Assembly: GCA_022495995.1 (NCBI GenBank)
Contig: JAFEMH010006941.1
Span: 43,743 to 107,742, forward strand
Reading direction: 5' to 3'
From: Adenophora triphylla var. japonica
Taxonomy: Eukaryota > Streptophyta > Magnoliopsida > Asterales > Campanulaceae
Length of the DNA: 64,000 nt
The position numbers were made by a program, and so were the translations under genes. Of the stretch, positions 10,550 to 21,259 are shown piece by piece (the stretch's first letter is position 1; each line of letters opens with the position of its first letter). The notes beneath the pieces were generated by a model that was not told the origin of the DNA, did not search any database, and saw only the letters and a program-made list of their open reading frames with translations.

Positions 10550-10623
10550 GCCGCACGGCTGCATTAGGAGGGAACTCCTGGCCGCACGGCTTCATTGGTC
10601 TTATCCAGACTGCCTATAAATAG
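10550..10623 (+). promoter_or_regulatory. Element A LTR core promoter: two palindromes plus TATA
   Basis: GCCGCACGGC occurs at 10550-10559 and 10581-10590 (31 bp apart). TATAAATAG follows at 10615, 25 bp beyond the second palindrome. Flanks after each palindrome read TGCATTAGG and TTCATTGG. The C and B LTRs repeat the layout. Confidence 0.75.
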
Positions 10624-10929
10624 AGCCCTCCTCTACCTATTTTGACACACAACAATATACCACATTCAGCACCAAAAACTCTATTCAAGCACTGCTGCGA
10701 AAATCTAGGAAGTTGAAGAGTGCCAAGAGCCACCTCCCTCCTCCTTGAAGCCTCCAAAAGTTGATCCTTCCGCTAGGCGAGATCCAAAGAAGAAGAGGTC
10801 ACCACCATTGGTAACCTCTCACCCCCTTACCTTGCATTATACTTGTTCTATGTGATATAATTGCTCCTTGCATTTACATATTGCTATTATCTTGCTTGGG
10901 ACTTGGTATTTGTTGTTAAAGATCCTATC

Positions 10930-11430
10930 TTTATTCATATAAATCATACCCCCTTTTCCCTTTGCATCCTTTGCATGAAATAAGCATCCTTTGCCCATAA
11001 AAATGTAATCTTTGCGTTAAAGGTGCATCCTTTGCACCTAAAAGTCCCTTTTTTACATAAAAATGATATCTTTATGCATCCTTTGCATATAAAAATGTAA
11101 TCTTTATATTCAAATTGCATCCTTTGCACCCTAAAACTCATTTTCACACATAAAAATGCATCCTTTGCATTAAAAATCTATTCTTGACATAAAAATGCAT
11201 CCTTTGCACTAAAAATCATGTCTTTATAATCAAAGTAGCATCCTTTGCTTTCAAGACGTAGTCTTTATGCATCCTTTGCATATAAAACACTACTTTTCCA
11301 CATAAAAATGCATCCTTTGCATTAAAAATTGTTTCTTTACATAAAAAAGCATCATTTGCAATCAAAAGCATCCTTTGCACCCAAAAATGTCATCTTTTCA
11401 CTAAAAATGTCATTTTTACATGCATTCCCC
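10930..11430 (+). repeat. Short interspersed repeats with GCATCCTTTGCA motif in the LTR
   Basis: About twelve irregularly spaced copies of ATGCATCCTTTGCAT-like motifs are separated by A-rich, T-rich or TCTTT spacers. They lie downstream of the TATA box, so in the R-U5 part. The reverse motif fills the same place in B (36050-36400) and C (19920-20215; 29800-30100). Confidence 0.7.
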
Positions 11431-12110
11431 TAGTCCCCAATTGGTACTTGATGCAACCTTCGGAATGGACCGGTGTAAAGATCCTACCTTTACATCGTTT
11501 CTTCCATTAAAGGTGCCACAATCTCTTTAGAAAGGGATAAACCTTGAACCTATTTCTCCAATTATCGCTTGAGACGAGCATGATAGCTCCAATATAAGCT
11601 CAATCGTCTCAAAGTGTAGGATTGATGGGCTAAGGACACTCCTTTTCTAAATAACCCCATTTTGGACTATAAAAGAGAGTCCTTCTCTCGATCACGCAAG
11701 ACCCAAGGTCAAATAGTGATGATCACAAGTCCAAGATGAGGACGGGATCAAAGTCCCGAACACATAAAAATCCAAGGAATCCCGAGCGACAACCAACTAA
11801 ATGGTTTGTACGTCCGGAAGACAACTTGGGACATTCCCCCCTTCTCTTTTCAACACACGCACAAGAAAGCACACAAGCAAGCACGAAAAATGGAATCTAG
11901 GGAGACTTGCTACGGCAAGGCACCTTGGGTGAATGACGATCCGTTCTTCCCAAGGGGTAACTTAACCTCCGAACCCTAAAATCCTTTTTTTCAAAGTTTT
12001 GAGGAAATCAAAATGGCGTGGCGACTCCGTTTTTCAAATTAAACCGGATGTTTTCAAACTCGCGTGAATCCAATCTAAAACAAAAAATAGAATTTGGGCA
12101 CACATTCACA

Positions 12111-14098
12111 GTAACTACCGGCCGTCAGTGTAAGTCCGGACTTCGCCCACTCAACGGCAACGCAAGCACCGGCCGTCATCGTAAGCCCGGATTTCGCCCA
12201 CTCAACGGAAATGCAAGCACCGGCCGTCATCGTAAGCCCGAATTTCGCCCACTCAACAGCAACGCAAGCAACGGCCGTCATCGTAATCCCGGATTTTGCC
12301 CACTCAACGGCAACGCAAGCACCGACCGTCATCGTAAGCCCGGACTTCGCCCACTCAACGGCAACGCAAGCATCGGCCGTCATCGTAAGCCCGAACTTCG
12401 CCCACTCAACGGCAATGCAAGCACCGGCCATCATCGTAAGCCCGGACCTCGCCCACTAAACGGTGAAACAAGCAAAAGAAGGAGCCCGCACCTCCAAGTA
12501 CAAATCTCAAGGCACAAAACGCCTCCAAAACGCTCAATGGCAACGCAAGCATCGGCCATCAAAGTAAGCCCGAGCTCCTTCCCCAGCAAGTCAAAAGGGA
12601 ATTCTTGCAAACCCGTACAAGACCGCATATCCCCATACACCTGCCGTCATCGTAAGCCCGGACTTCGCCCACTAAACAGCAACTCAAGCACCGACCATCA
12701 AAGTAAGCCCGAAGTCACCCTCTCAGTAGGAAAAGCCCCTACAAGGCCACGATGATCCCCAACTGATGAACATCGGCAGTCTCCAACGGACAAAATGCGA
12801 GCCGTTCACACCTCTCACAGTCAAGGCTCAAGGCAGCCATGCCTCCACACAACCGCAACCAGAAGACGATTCAAGTCCTCACGCACGACACAACCGCAGC
12901 CAGAAGACGATTCAAGTCCTCACGCATGACACAACCGCAGCCAGAAGATGATTCAAGTCCTCACGCACAACACAACCGCAGCCAGAAGACGAATCAAGTC
13001 CTCATACATGACATATCTCCAGCCCTGAAGGCTTTAAACCACTCGGTCCGGAAGACCGTATAAACCTCCCACATCACTATCTCCAGCCCGGAAGGCTTTA
13101 AACCACTTGGTCCGAAAGACTGTATAAACCTCCCACATCACAATCTCCAGCCCAGAAGGCTTTAAACCACTCGGTCCGGAAGACCGTATAAACCTCCCAA
13201 ATAATTATCCCCAGCCCGAAAGGCTTTAAACCACCCAATTCGAAAAATCGTAAAAATTTCCATCTCAGGACACCACCATGTCCTCCTAATCGACCTCGGC
13301 GGTCACCACATCTCAGGACGCCACCACGTCCTCACAGTCGACCTCGGCGGTCACACCACAAACCATCTTCTCGTAAGATTACCCATCTTCTCATAAGATT
13401 ACCCATCTTCTCGTAAGATTACCCATCTTCTAGTAAGATTGCACACCCAGACGCCTTTCACCACGTCTCCCCAGCTGCACCGACCTATGCGGTCACACAG
13501 GATGCTGCCACGTCCTTATCACCGACCTATGTGGTCACCCCAGGATGCCACCACGTCCTCACAGTCGACCTCAGCGGTCACACGACACTTCAGGGCACCA
13601 CCATGCCCGCATACACTCACAATTTCACGACCTCTGAACTACGACCAGACTTGATTCCCGCCAGGGATACGTAGGAATCCTATCACAGGGTCCAGCCATC
13701 GACCTATATGGTCACCCAGGATGCCACCACGTCCTTACCATCGACCTATGCGGTCACCCAGGACGCCACCACGTCCTCACCATCTACCTATGCGGTCACC
13801 CACAGGACACCACCACGTCCACGCACAGAGTTTCAGTCAGAGGACCTCTCCCGTCCTCGTGCACCACAACACTCACCCCATACACGAACTATGATCAGGC
13901 TTGATTCCCGCTAGGGATACGTAGGAATCCTATCACAGGGTCCAGCCAATTGACCTAAAACGGTCACACAACAGGACACCGCCACATCCTTACACCGATC
14001 TTCACGGTCACTTCCTCTCCCAACACGCGATCCAGATTAGGACCCTTATCTTATTGATAACCCCACTTCCTCCATAAGTGACGTCGTCGAGGGGCTTC
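12111..14098 (+). mobile_element. Element D: tandem-repeat-rich 3' UTR of another Tat-type element
   Basis: Distinct arrays follow one another: a 51-bp unit (about 12116-12740), a ~43-bp unit (about 12845-13010), a 62-bp unit (about 13016-13250, four copies), a ~20-bp CATCTTCTCGTAAGATTAC unit (about 13362-13440), and units built on GACCTATGCGGTCACC and CCACCACGTCC (about 13255-13360 and 13480-13990). Two family stem-loops lie at 13636-13675 and 13886-13925. The end, TTGATAACCCCACTTCC then CGAGGGGCTTC, abuts a TGTAAGTACCC LTR start, which fixes this as a 3' UTR. The long open frames here follow from the 51-bp period (17 codons) and are not taken as genes. Confidence 0.75.
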
Positions 14099-14616
14099 TG
14101 TAAGTACCCAAATATGGATCACCCTCTTCCGAGCATATGGGAAACACCGCAGACTCATAAACGCAGTCTCAAAGACCTCTGACACTCAAAACCCTCAAAA
14201 ACCCCCAGCCAAACCAAGGGAGGAACCTTTCTGGGATAAAAAGGGATAAAAGAACCTTTTAGGAATTATTCAGAAATCAAAAAAGTAAATAAGGTCCGTA
14301 CGGACCTCTTTGCTTCAATGATTACTAAATCCCCTTAGAGTCCAACTTATTCCCTCAAATCCCGAAGAACATCATTACCCCCCTACATGGTTGGTCCGTA
14401 CGGACCTTATTGCATGCTAAGATGGTCCGTACGGACCTTATTGCACCCATACATAATCATTCCAAAATCTTCTTAATTTCCACAGATTCCCTCAAATCGA
14501 GGAAAACCAAAAATTTGGATTACCTAAGAGGTCCGTACGGACCTCTTTGCACATTTTCGTACACTATAAATAGAGGGCTCCCCCTCTCATTTTTCACACA
14601 TCTCCTCAGAAAAGAT
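14099..14616 (+). repeat. Element D LTR, truncated, with GGTCCGTACGGACC palindromes
   Basis: It starts TGTAAGTACCCAAATATGG. Perfect 14-bp palindromes GGTCCGTACGGACC lie at 14293, 14393, 14424 and 14530; the middle two are 31 bp apart. TATAAATAG is at 14565-14573, 22 bp after the last palindrome. The LTR breaks off at about 14616, about 45 bp past the TATA box, where a minus-strand PMD fragment begins. The R-U5 part is lost. Confidence 0.8.
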
Positions 14617-14930
14617 GGGCCTGCCCGTGAACTGCAGACCGGTGATAGCAGTGAAGTCATAGAGAGTGATGGTCGACTCACCCCAAGATAGATGAAAAGT
14701 GTGGGTAGAGTCCCACCAATACTGCCTGAAGGCTCGCACCAGCTCCACGCTCCTCGACGTGTCCCCAAAAGCTCCAACGGCAGTAAAAAATGGTACAAGA
14801 CCAGAAGCAAAAACCAATCCCTTGGGACTATTGGGTAAATCAGAAGAGCCAGGAAGAAGGCCACAAATAGTCGCAATCGCCTCAGGGGACCCCTTGGTCC
14901 GCAAAGTCTGCAGGTAAGCACAGCACAGGT
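14617..14930 (-). pseudogene. Plant mobile domain gene fragment (aORF2 exon 2 type)
   Basis: The minus strand encodes a variant of the aORF2 exon 2 start: FRQYWWDSTHTFHLSWGEST and YDFTAITGLQFTGRP. Upstream of it is a splice-acceptor-like TTACCTGCAG (about 14910). It is clearly diverged from element A's copy, so it may come from D's own subfamily. It is cut within GLQFTGRP by the D LTR and is inverted relative to the aORF1 copy to its right. It is a rearrangement scar and not a working gene. Confidence 0.75.
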
Positions 14931-15298
14931 AACAAAAACATACTCATAATGAATCGATTTGAGGGGGAAAAACAAACAATGAACAATTTTATGCACAACT
15001 CGTTTATTTTTTGCTTTATTTGGGCGCCGATGGGGCGAAAACAATGTATTAATGTTTTATGTGCTTTTTTAATTTATGCTTTATGAATTTGCATATTACT
15101 TGAGCCTCGGGGCAGTTTTTTGCTTGGAATTGGGGCTGAAATTGGGCCAAAATGATTTGTGATGACACATAACTGCATGGTTAATGTTTGGATATGTTTT
15201 TGTACAGGTTTTTGTTGGAAAAGTGGGGTGAAAACTCCCTTTGGGCAGCAACTTGGTTGGTGCATTTTTTTTCACATCATGCAAATGAAGCCGTGCGG

Positions 15299-15365
15299 TC
15301 AGGACCTGAGAGCAAATGAAGCCGTGCGGCTTACGATTCTATGCAATTTGGTTTTTTAGAATAAA
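15299..15365 (+). promoter_or_regulatory. Putative aORF1 promoter of element B with paired palindromes
   Basis: GCCGTGCGGT (15299-15308) and GCCGTGCGGC (15330-15339) are 31 bp apart. A GAATAAAACC box at about 15359 lies about 20 bp downstream and the aORF1 ATG is at 15467. It is collinear with the element A version at 6130-6207. Confidence 0.55.
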
Positions 15366-15466
15366 ACCAAGGCTTGGCCATTTCATTTCATTTTCACTCT
15401 AGACTTGTTCCAACTGTTCCCAGAGCACATATTTGACCCAAAGACATCAACTTTGATCATTTTGCA

Positions 15467-16976
15467 ATGGAGAAGCCCATTTGATTGCAAAGGGGGAAAA
15501 GAGACCGCTTTCTATCCGATCTTCAATCTTGGGTGAGATATAACTTTCAATCTCATAAGGGGCTGTTCGATTCTACCTTCAAGATCAAATCTTTATGGCG
15601 TTTGAGGGATCTCCCACCTGATTGGGACCTTTTGAGAGCAGCAACAAGGTTTTGGGACGTCCGGAGACACGTTTACTGCTTTTCTTACAATGAGATTGTT
15701 CCAACTTATGAAGACTTCCGAGCCTTGATTGGGGGTCCAGAAATTGAGGCTATATCGATTCCTCTGATCGAAGATGTGCTGGTGGCGGCAAAGTTGGCAT
15801 CTTTTCTGCACATATCTCTGGGAGAGGCTGAGGGGATGATGATAGCTCCGGACAGGATTGACCTTTCTGATATCCCGGGCAGGTTCGGGTCTCCGGATAT
15901 GGCTACGACCATGGTGGCTATGGATGCCTTTATCCTCTGCATATTCTCTTCTCTGTTCACCGGCGAGTCGAGTGGGGATCTGTCACGGTGGTCTCTTGGA
16001 CATGGTTAGGGATTGCGAGGTGGGAAGGACATTGTCCCATTGGTTACGGGTGAGACTCGCATGGCATCGATAGGATGTCTAGAAGAGACCGTTTCATGAG
16101 GTGCAGGAGTCCGGCCGTGTTGACTTTGTGGGCTGCGGGGAGAGGCTCGGGGCTTTGCCGGGGGCTTTGCCGACTCGGTGCCCTTGGGTGATTTCCGGAG
16201 GGGTTTACCTCGACAATGGGACCCGGGTGGTGGCCAGGAGGCGATGATGGCTAGGCTATCCACTTCGGATATTCGGCTGGTGGAGTACCTCGCTGGAGGC
16301 TGCGGACCGGGAGGACATTTCGGGAGTCCTATATAGTGAGGGTTCCAGGCGTTTCTTTGAGTCATCCTTCTACATACCCTGCTTGGTATCCAGGTAGTTC
16401 GGGGCCTTACAGGAGCCGTTGGGCGATTGGGAGGACATCCGTACCATGGAGGTGGTGCCATTAGATATGAGGGATCCAGCCAGCTTCTCATTCTTCTCGA
16501 GGGCTTGGACATATACCGTTTTCCCACCCAGGGCTATCCTCAGGAGCAGGAAGAGTACCATCTTGACTACGGTCTACTTGGATTGGTATGAGAGGGAGAT
16601 GGGAGCGACTCAGGTCATATTGGGAGAGAGGCGTCAGGCTTTATTGGGGGCTGACAGTGACTCGAGCATGACTCTAAGGGAGACTGAAGCTAAGGCGAGT
16701 CACCATAACCAGTCGGGTGACCTTATCAAAGATATGGAGGCTCGATATAAGAGGCTTTTTGAAGTCGCTCCCTTGACTGAGGCTCAGAGGGAGGAGGTGT
16801 GAACTCGTGCCAGGGTAGAGAAGACACTTATTGACACGGGTTTAATGGAGGCTCCAGTGAGGATACCGGAGATCGGGATGAGGGAGACCGACATCTTGGA
16901 GAAGAAGAGAAAGAAAAATCGACGGGGTCGAGGTAAAGGGAAGAAGACCAAAGAAGACTCAGTGAATGACGATTGA
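15467..16976 (+). pseudogene. aORF1 of element B, broken copy
   Basis: Same protein as 4527-6029: RDRFLSDLQSWVRYNFQSHK, DLPPDWDLLRAATRFWDVRR, YNEIVPTYEDFRALIGGPEI, and the C-terminal YEREMGATQVILGERRQALL. The codon after MEKPI is TGA (15482-15484). Frame changes near 15980 and 16230-16420 and a stop at 16800 add to the damage. It ends VNDD-stop at 16976. Two degenerate copies with the same collinear blocks show that aORF1 was once a conserved coding gene of the family, opposite to pol. Confidence 0.75.
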
Positions 16977-17585
16977 CAGATCTTTTCTTAGGATTCCCTT
17001 ATTGCCATTTTTGCAAACACAGTAGTTTATTAGGCAATTTATTGTATTTTAGATCTTTGTAGCAGGTTAGCAGTCAAGAGTAGACCGTGCTTGAACTCAT
17101 CAAGAAGTTTTTAACTTGTAATGAACAAGAGATATTATCTTAGAAATTAATCAAGACACAATTTCATGGAAATTTCAGATGTCTTATTGATTAGGACCCG
17201 TTTTATGAAAACTTGAATATCTTTTATTATTGTTTAGGACGCATTTCATGGAGACTTAATCGCCCTTTTTATTGTTTAGACCGAACCATAAATGGCTGGC
17301 TACGTTCCCCTTTTACAAGAAAGACTAAGGGGCTCAGGTCTTCGTAGTTCATTCTGGTGAACTTTCTTTTTTTTTATGTGCAACCCTATTTTTTGCCTAG
17401 ACCGCCCTTTTTGGGTTTTCAGCCTAGCTGGGCATTACTCTTTTTGCACTAAGATATTTTCTTTTTTTTTTTTTTTATGTGCAACCACTGTTTTTGCCTA
17501 GACCGCCCTTTTTGGGTTTTCGGCCTATTTGGTATTACTCTTTTGCACTAAGTTTTTTTTTTTTTTTTTTTTATTTTTTATTTTT
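16977..17585 (-). repeat. Element B spacer between aORF1 and pol: stem-loop and twin repeats
   Basis: Reverse counterpart of 3902-4526. A stem-loop motif lies at 17299-17350 (arms CTACG/CGTAG and CCCCTT/AAAGGGG). Two copies of the GCAAAAAGAGTAAT to GGGCGGTCTAGGC unit follow (about 17375-17450 and 17480-17555) with long T runs, which are A runs in the sense strand. The pol stop codon is at 17586-17588. Confidence 0.7.
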
Positions 17586-19233
17586 TTAGACATAGTACCT
17601 TCGGAGCTTATCACCGTTGACTGGGTGGACAAAGGGATTGTCGTCCAGGTCTACAAGTTTCATGGCTCCTCCCGATAGTATCTTCTGCATCACATACGGA
17701 CCGATCCAAACGGGTTCCCATTTTCCCAAGGGGTTGTCTCTGGTAGGGGGCTTCACTTTCAATACTAAGTCACCCTCTTTGATGTCCCTGGCCTTGACCT
17801 TTTTGTCAAATGATCTGGCCATTCGCCTCTGGTAGGCTCGGGTGTGCTTCATGGCCTTTAGCCTTCTTTTATCGAGCAAGACCAACTCATCATGCCGGCT
17901 ACGTAGCCATTCTACTTCGTTGACACTGTTTTCCAGGAGGACCCTTAATGACGGGATTTCCAACTCCACTGGTAACACTGCTTCCATCCCGTAGGTTAGG
18001 GCAAAAGGAGTTTCTCCCGTGGCTGTTCTGACAGACGTTACGTAGCCCCGCAGTGCCGGGTGCGGCTTTTGGGCCAGTCACGACCACGGGTGGCCATTTT
18101 CTGGATGATCCGTTCGAGTGTCTTATTAGCAGCTTCCACAGCTCCGTTAGTCCGAGGTCCGTATGGGGATGACTTGTGGCGAGTGATTCCGAATTCGACG
18201 GTAACCTATCGCAGTCTCCTTCAAAGTGCGACCCATTATCGAAAATGATCTCATTGGGCACCCCATATCTACACATTATGTTTTCCTTGATAAACTGGGC
18301 CACCCTCTTGGAAGTGAGGACCTTGTAGGACTTGGCCTCTACCCACTTGGTGAAGTAGTCGACGGCTACTAACACAAATTCATGCCCATTGCTTCCTGCC
18401 GGGGCTATCTTCCCTATCACGTCAATACCCCAAGTTGCAAACGGCCAAGGAGTCGTCATGCAGTACAGGTCATGAGGCAGGAGATGGTTGAGGTTGGCAA
18501 ACCGTTGGCATTTGTCGCACGCTCGGACATACTGGACACAGTTTGTCTCCATGGAAATCCAGTAGTAACCCATTCTGAGGATCACTTGCATTAAGGCTCT
18601 AGCATTCATATGAGGACCGCAGGGACCATTGTGGACTTCAGTCATAAACTCTTTGTCCCTTTCTTGAGTGACGCACAGGAGGAGTGGTCCATGGTACCGT
18701 TTCTTGTACAGGTTGCCTCCTAAAATGACATAATGGGAGGCCAACCTTTTTAGGGCTTGCAAGCTCTTGGCTTTGACACCTTCTTTTGGTCTACCTTCTT
18801 CGTCTCTGAAAGCTGACTCTCCATCTTTGAGGAACTGGTAAATTTGATTGTACCAGGGTTCCTTGATAGGCTCAGGTCCCAAGTCTACTTCACAACAGAA
18901 GGCCGGGGCTTCTCTCCTACCCACTCTGAAGGGTTTTATGGCTTTTCCCTCGAGGATCTCTACCAGTGAGGCTAGAGTAGCTAGGGCATCTGTGAATCTG
19001 TTCTTTTCCCTTGGCAAGTAGTGGAAAGTCACTTCTCTGAACTGTCTAGTCAACTCCTCCATATGGGCATGATACCGCTGAAGATTAGGGTCCACAGTCT
19101 TCTATTTGTTGGAGACCTGGTTGTTGATCAGGGCTGAGTCTCCATAAACTTCGAGCTCCTTGACATTCCTTTCTAGGGCAGCTTCTAAACCAGTAATGCA
19201 GGCTTCATACTCGACAACATTGTTCGTGGCAGG
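17586..19233 (-). pseudogene. Element B pol, 3' part (archaeal-like RNase H end and integrase)
   Basis: It begins inside the second RNase H at the element C insertion point (the reading would be KLNFPATNN across the join), continues through a linker (KEPWYNQIYQFLKDGESAFR), the integrase zinc region (VRACDKCQRFANL) and core (WGIDVIGKIAPAG, FDNGSHFEGD), and ends GPYVMQKILSGGAMKLVD then LRRYYV-stop at 17586. Frame breaks occur near 18050-18200, and 19095-19140 includes a stop (TCCACAGTCTTCTATTTG region). No chromodomain follows. It joins 30719-32745. Confidence 0.85.
19229..19233. other. Target-site duplication GCAGG, left copy
   Basis: GCAGG stands directly before TGTGAATG (19234) and again directly after TACTTACA (30714-30718). 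Removing 19234-30718 rebuilds an uninterrupted pol sequence (GTGGCAGGGAAGTTC), as found in element A. Confidence 0.93.
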
Positions 19234-20830
19234 TGTGAATGTGGTGCCCAAATTTTGTTGGATTCACGCGAGTTTGAAGACATCCGAGTTATTTGAAAAA
19301 CGGAGTCGCCACGCCATTTTGATTACCTCAAAACTTTGAAAAAAAGGTTTTTACTTGGGTTCGGAGGTTAAGTTACCCCTTGGGAAGAACGTTTGGCGTT
19401 CACCCAAAGTGCCTTGCCGGAGCAAGTCTCCCAAGATTTCAGTAATCGTGCTTGCTTGCGTGCTTTCTTGTGTGCATGTGTTTGAGAAAAAAAAGGGGGG
19501 GGAATGTCCCAAATTGTCTTCCGAACGTACAAACCATTTGTTGGTTGTCGCTCGGGATTCCTTGGAATTTTATGTATTTGGGATTATGATCCCGTCCTCA
19601 TCTTATGACTTGTGATCATCGCATTTTAAACCTCGGGACCCTCGGGACTTGCGTGATCGAGAGAATGACTCTCTTTTGGTCAAAGATGAGGTTCTTTAGA
19701 AAAGGAGGGTCCTTAGCCCATCAATCCTACGCTTTAAGACGGTCGAGCTCGTATAGAGGCTTCATACTCTTTCTTAAGCGATAATCGGAGATATAGGGTT
19801 CAAGGTTATCCCTTTCCAAAGAAATCGTGAACCTTTAACGGAAGGAACGATGTAAAGATAGGATCTTTTACACCGGTCCGTTCCAAGGTTGGGGGATAGG
19901 GGAAATGCATGATGAAAAATGACTCTTTAATGAAAAGATGACATTTTTGGTTTTAGCAAATGATGCTTTTTGATTGAAAGAAATGATCTTTATGCAAGTG
20001 ATGCGTAAAGATAGGATTTTTATGCAAATGATGCATTGGAAAAGGTTTTTGAATGCAAAGGATGCATTTTTATTGAAAAGATTGGATTTTTATGTGCAAA
20101 TGATGCATAAAAATGACATTTTTATTTGAAAATGGGGGTTTTAGGTGCAAAGGATGCACCTTTATGAAAAAGACTACATTTTTATGACAAATGAGGTCTT
20201 AATGCATGCAAAGGGAAGGGGATGATAAAGATGTGATCTTTATGAATAAATGCCAAGTCCCAAGCAAGATATATGAATGCAATGAGCAAGTATATCAATT
20301 AAAAGCAAGGTTAGGGGGCGTGCGAGGTTACCAATTGCTTCCTTTGCTTCTTTGGTCGGGGTTAGGAGGAGAGGTTGGTCTTGGATCTTCAAGGAGGAGG
20401 GAGGGAGCTTCTTGGCCTTACTTCTTCACCTTCTTGAGCTTCCAGCAGTATTCTTCACGTATTTGGAGTGTTTGTGGGTGACTTGTTATGGATTGTGTGT
20501 GTTGAAATGGGTAGAGGAGGGCTCTATTTATAGGCAGTCTGGATAAGGCTAATGAAGCCGTGCGGCTAGGGACGACGAGCTAATGCAGCCGTGCGGCATT
20601 ATCCATTGTGACTCAGCATTTCTAGAACCATGCAAGGTGGCAAATTCTAGAACACTCTTCCTAATTAAGAAAAACGTGTTTCTTAATTAGGAAGGCTCCC
20701 TTCAGTCCTTAATTTAATTTGGGACTGTTCCCAACATTTCCTGAACACTAGGAAGGTCCGGGAATTACCGGAAACTTACCGAAATTGCCGGAAATTTAAC
20801 CGTAAGGCATGAGCCCGGTTGGGTACTTAC
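19234..20830 (-). repeat. Element C 3' LTR
   Basis: In sense, the LTR start is at the right end (GGGTACTTAC) and the LTR end at the left (TGTGAATG in plus reading). It carries palindromes GCCGTGCGGC at 20557-20566 and 20588-20597 and a TATA box (CTATTTATA, 20523-20531). It differs from the right LTR mainly in small indels and in the last 100 bp. The final A at the 3' UTR boundary is lost. Confidence 0.92.
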
Positions 20831-21258
20831 GAAGCCCTCGGCAACGTCACTTGCAAGGCGAGTGGGGTTGTCGATAGAAAAGGATCCGCTCTGGCGAATG
20901 CCGAGACGGATTGGGTGACCAAGGTGGTCGAGTGGCCGAACCCGAAGGCTACCTACGTATCCCGGAGGAATCGAAGCCAGCCGTAGTTCGGAATTAGGAT
21001 CCGCTGGGGAAGGAAGAAGAGAAAGCTGGTCTCTTCTTTGGGAAATAGAAGAGAAAATGACCTAGGAGGTCAAGCAATTGATCCTACTGGGGATATGCTA
21101 GGAGTGACCAAGGTGGTCGGATATCTGAACCTCTATGAGGGGCTGCTTTATCACTGAGGAGTGACAAAGAAACAGGGTGACCAAAGTGGTCGAATGGCTG
21201 GACCTTTTATAAAAGGCTACCTACGTATCCCGGAGGAATCAAGCCTTGATCGTAGTTC
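20831..21258 (-). repeat. Element C terminal 3' UTR block with two stem-loops
   Basis: It contains the conserved pre-LTR block (CCCTCGGCAACGTCACTTGC, GGGGTTGTCGATAG). Stem-loop motifs lie at 20952-20990 and 21220-21258. Between them are GGTCACC-type repeats like those in A at 9870-10055. Confidence 0.7.
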
Positions 21259-21259
21259 A

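Larger units (their letters stand above)
1023..12110 (+). mobile_element. Element A: 5'-truncated Tat-type Ty3/gypsy retrotransposon
   Basis: It runs from inside RT to a complete 3' LTR: pol remnant (1023-3901), A-rich spacer with twin repeats, antisense gene aORF1 (4527-6029), antisense gene aORF2 (6561-9161), 3' UTR with a 58-bp array and stem-loops, and LTR (10332-12110). The Tat assignment rests on the second, archaeal-like RNase H between the RT-linked RNase H and integrase, on the lack of a chromodomain, and on the antisense genes between pol and the 3' LTR, a known feature of this lineage. The 5' LTR, gag and protease are missing because the copia fragment abuts RT. The 3' LTR ends in the middle of another element's tandem array (from 12111), which suggests A jumped into element D. 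Confidence 0.85.
10332..12110 (+). repeat. Element A 3' LTR (1779 bp)
   Basis: The LTR starts TGTAAGTACCCAAATC and ends GGGCACACATTCACA, so it has TG...CA ends. Both ends match the 5' LTR of B (35323-37033) in reverse. It contains paired palindromes (10550, 10581), a TATAAATAG box (10615-10623) and a region rich in GCATCCTTTGCA motifs (about 10960-11410). The 5-bp duplication cannot be tested because the 5' LTR is absent. Confidence 0.9.

Noticed and set aside
12018..12755. 245-aa open frame on the plus strand, with a 119-aa frame opposite
   Set aside because: It starts in LTR A and runs across the insertion point into a 51-bp array; openness follows from a period divisible by three.
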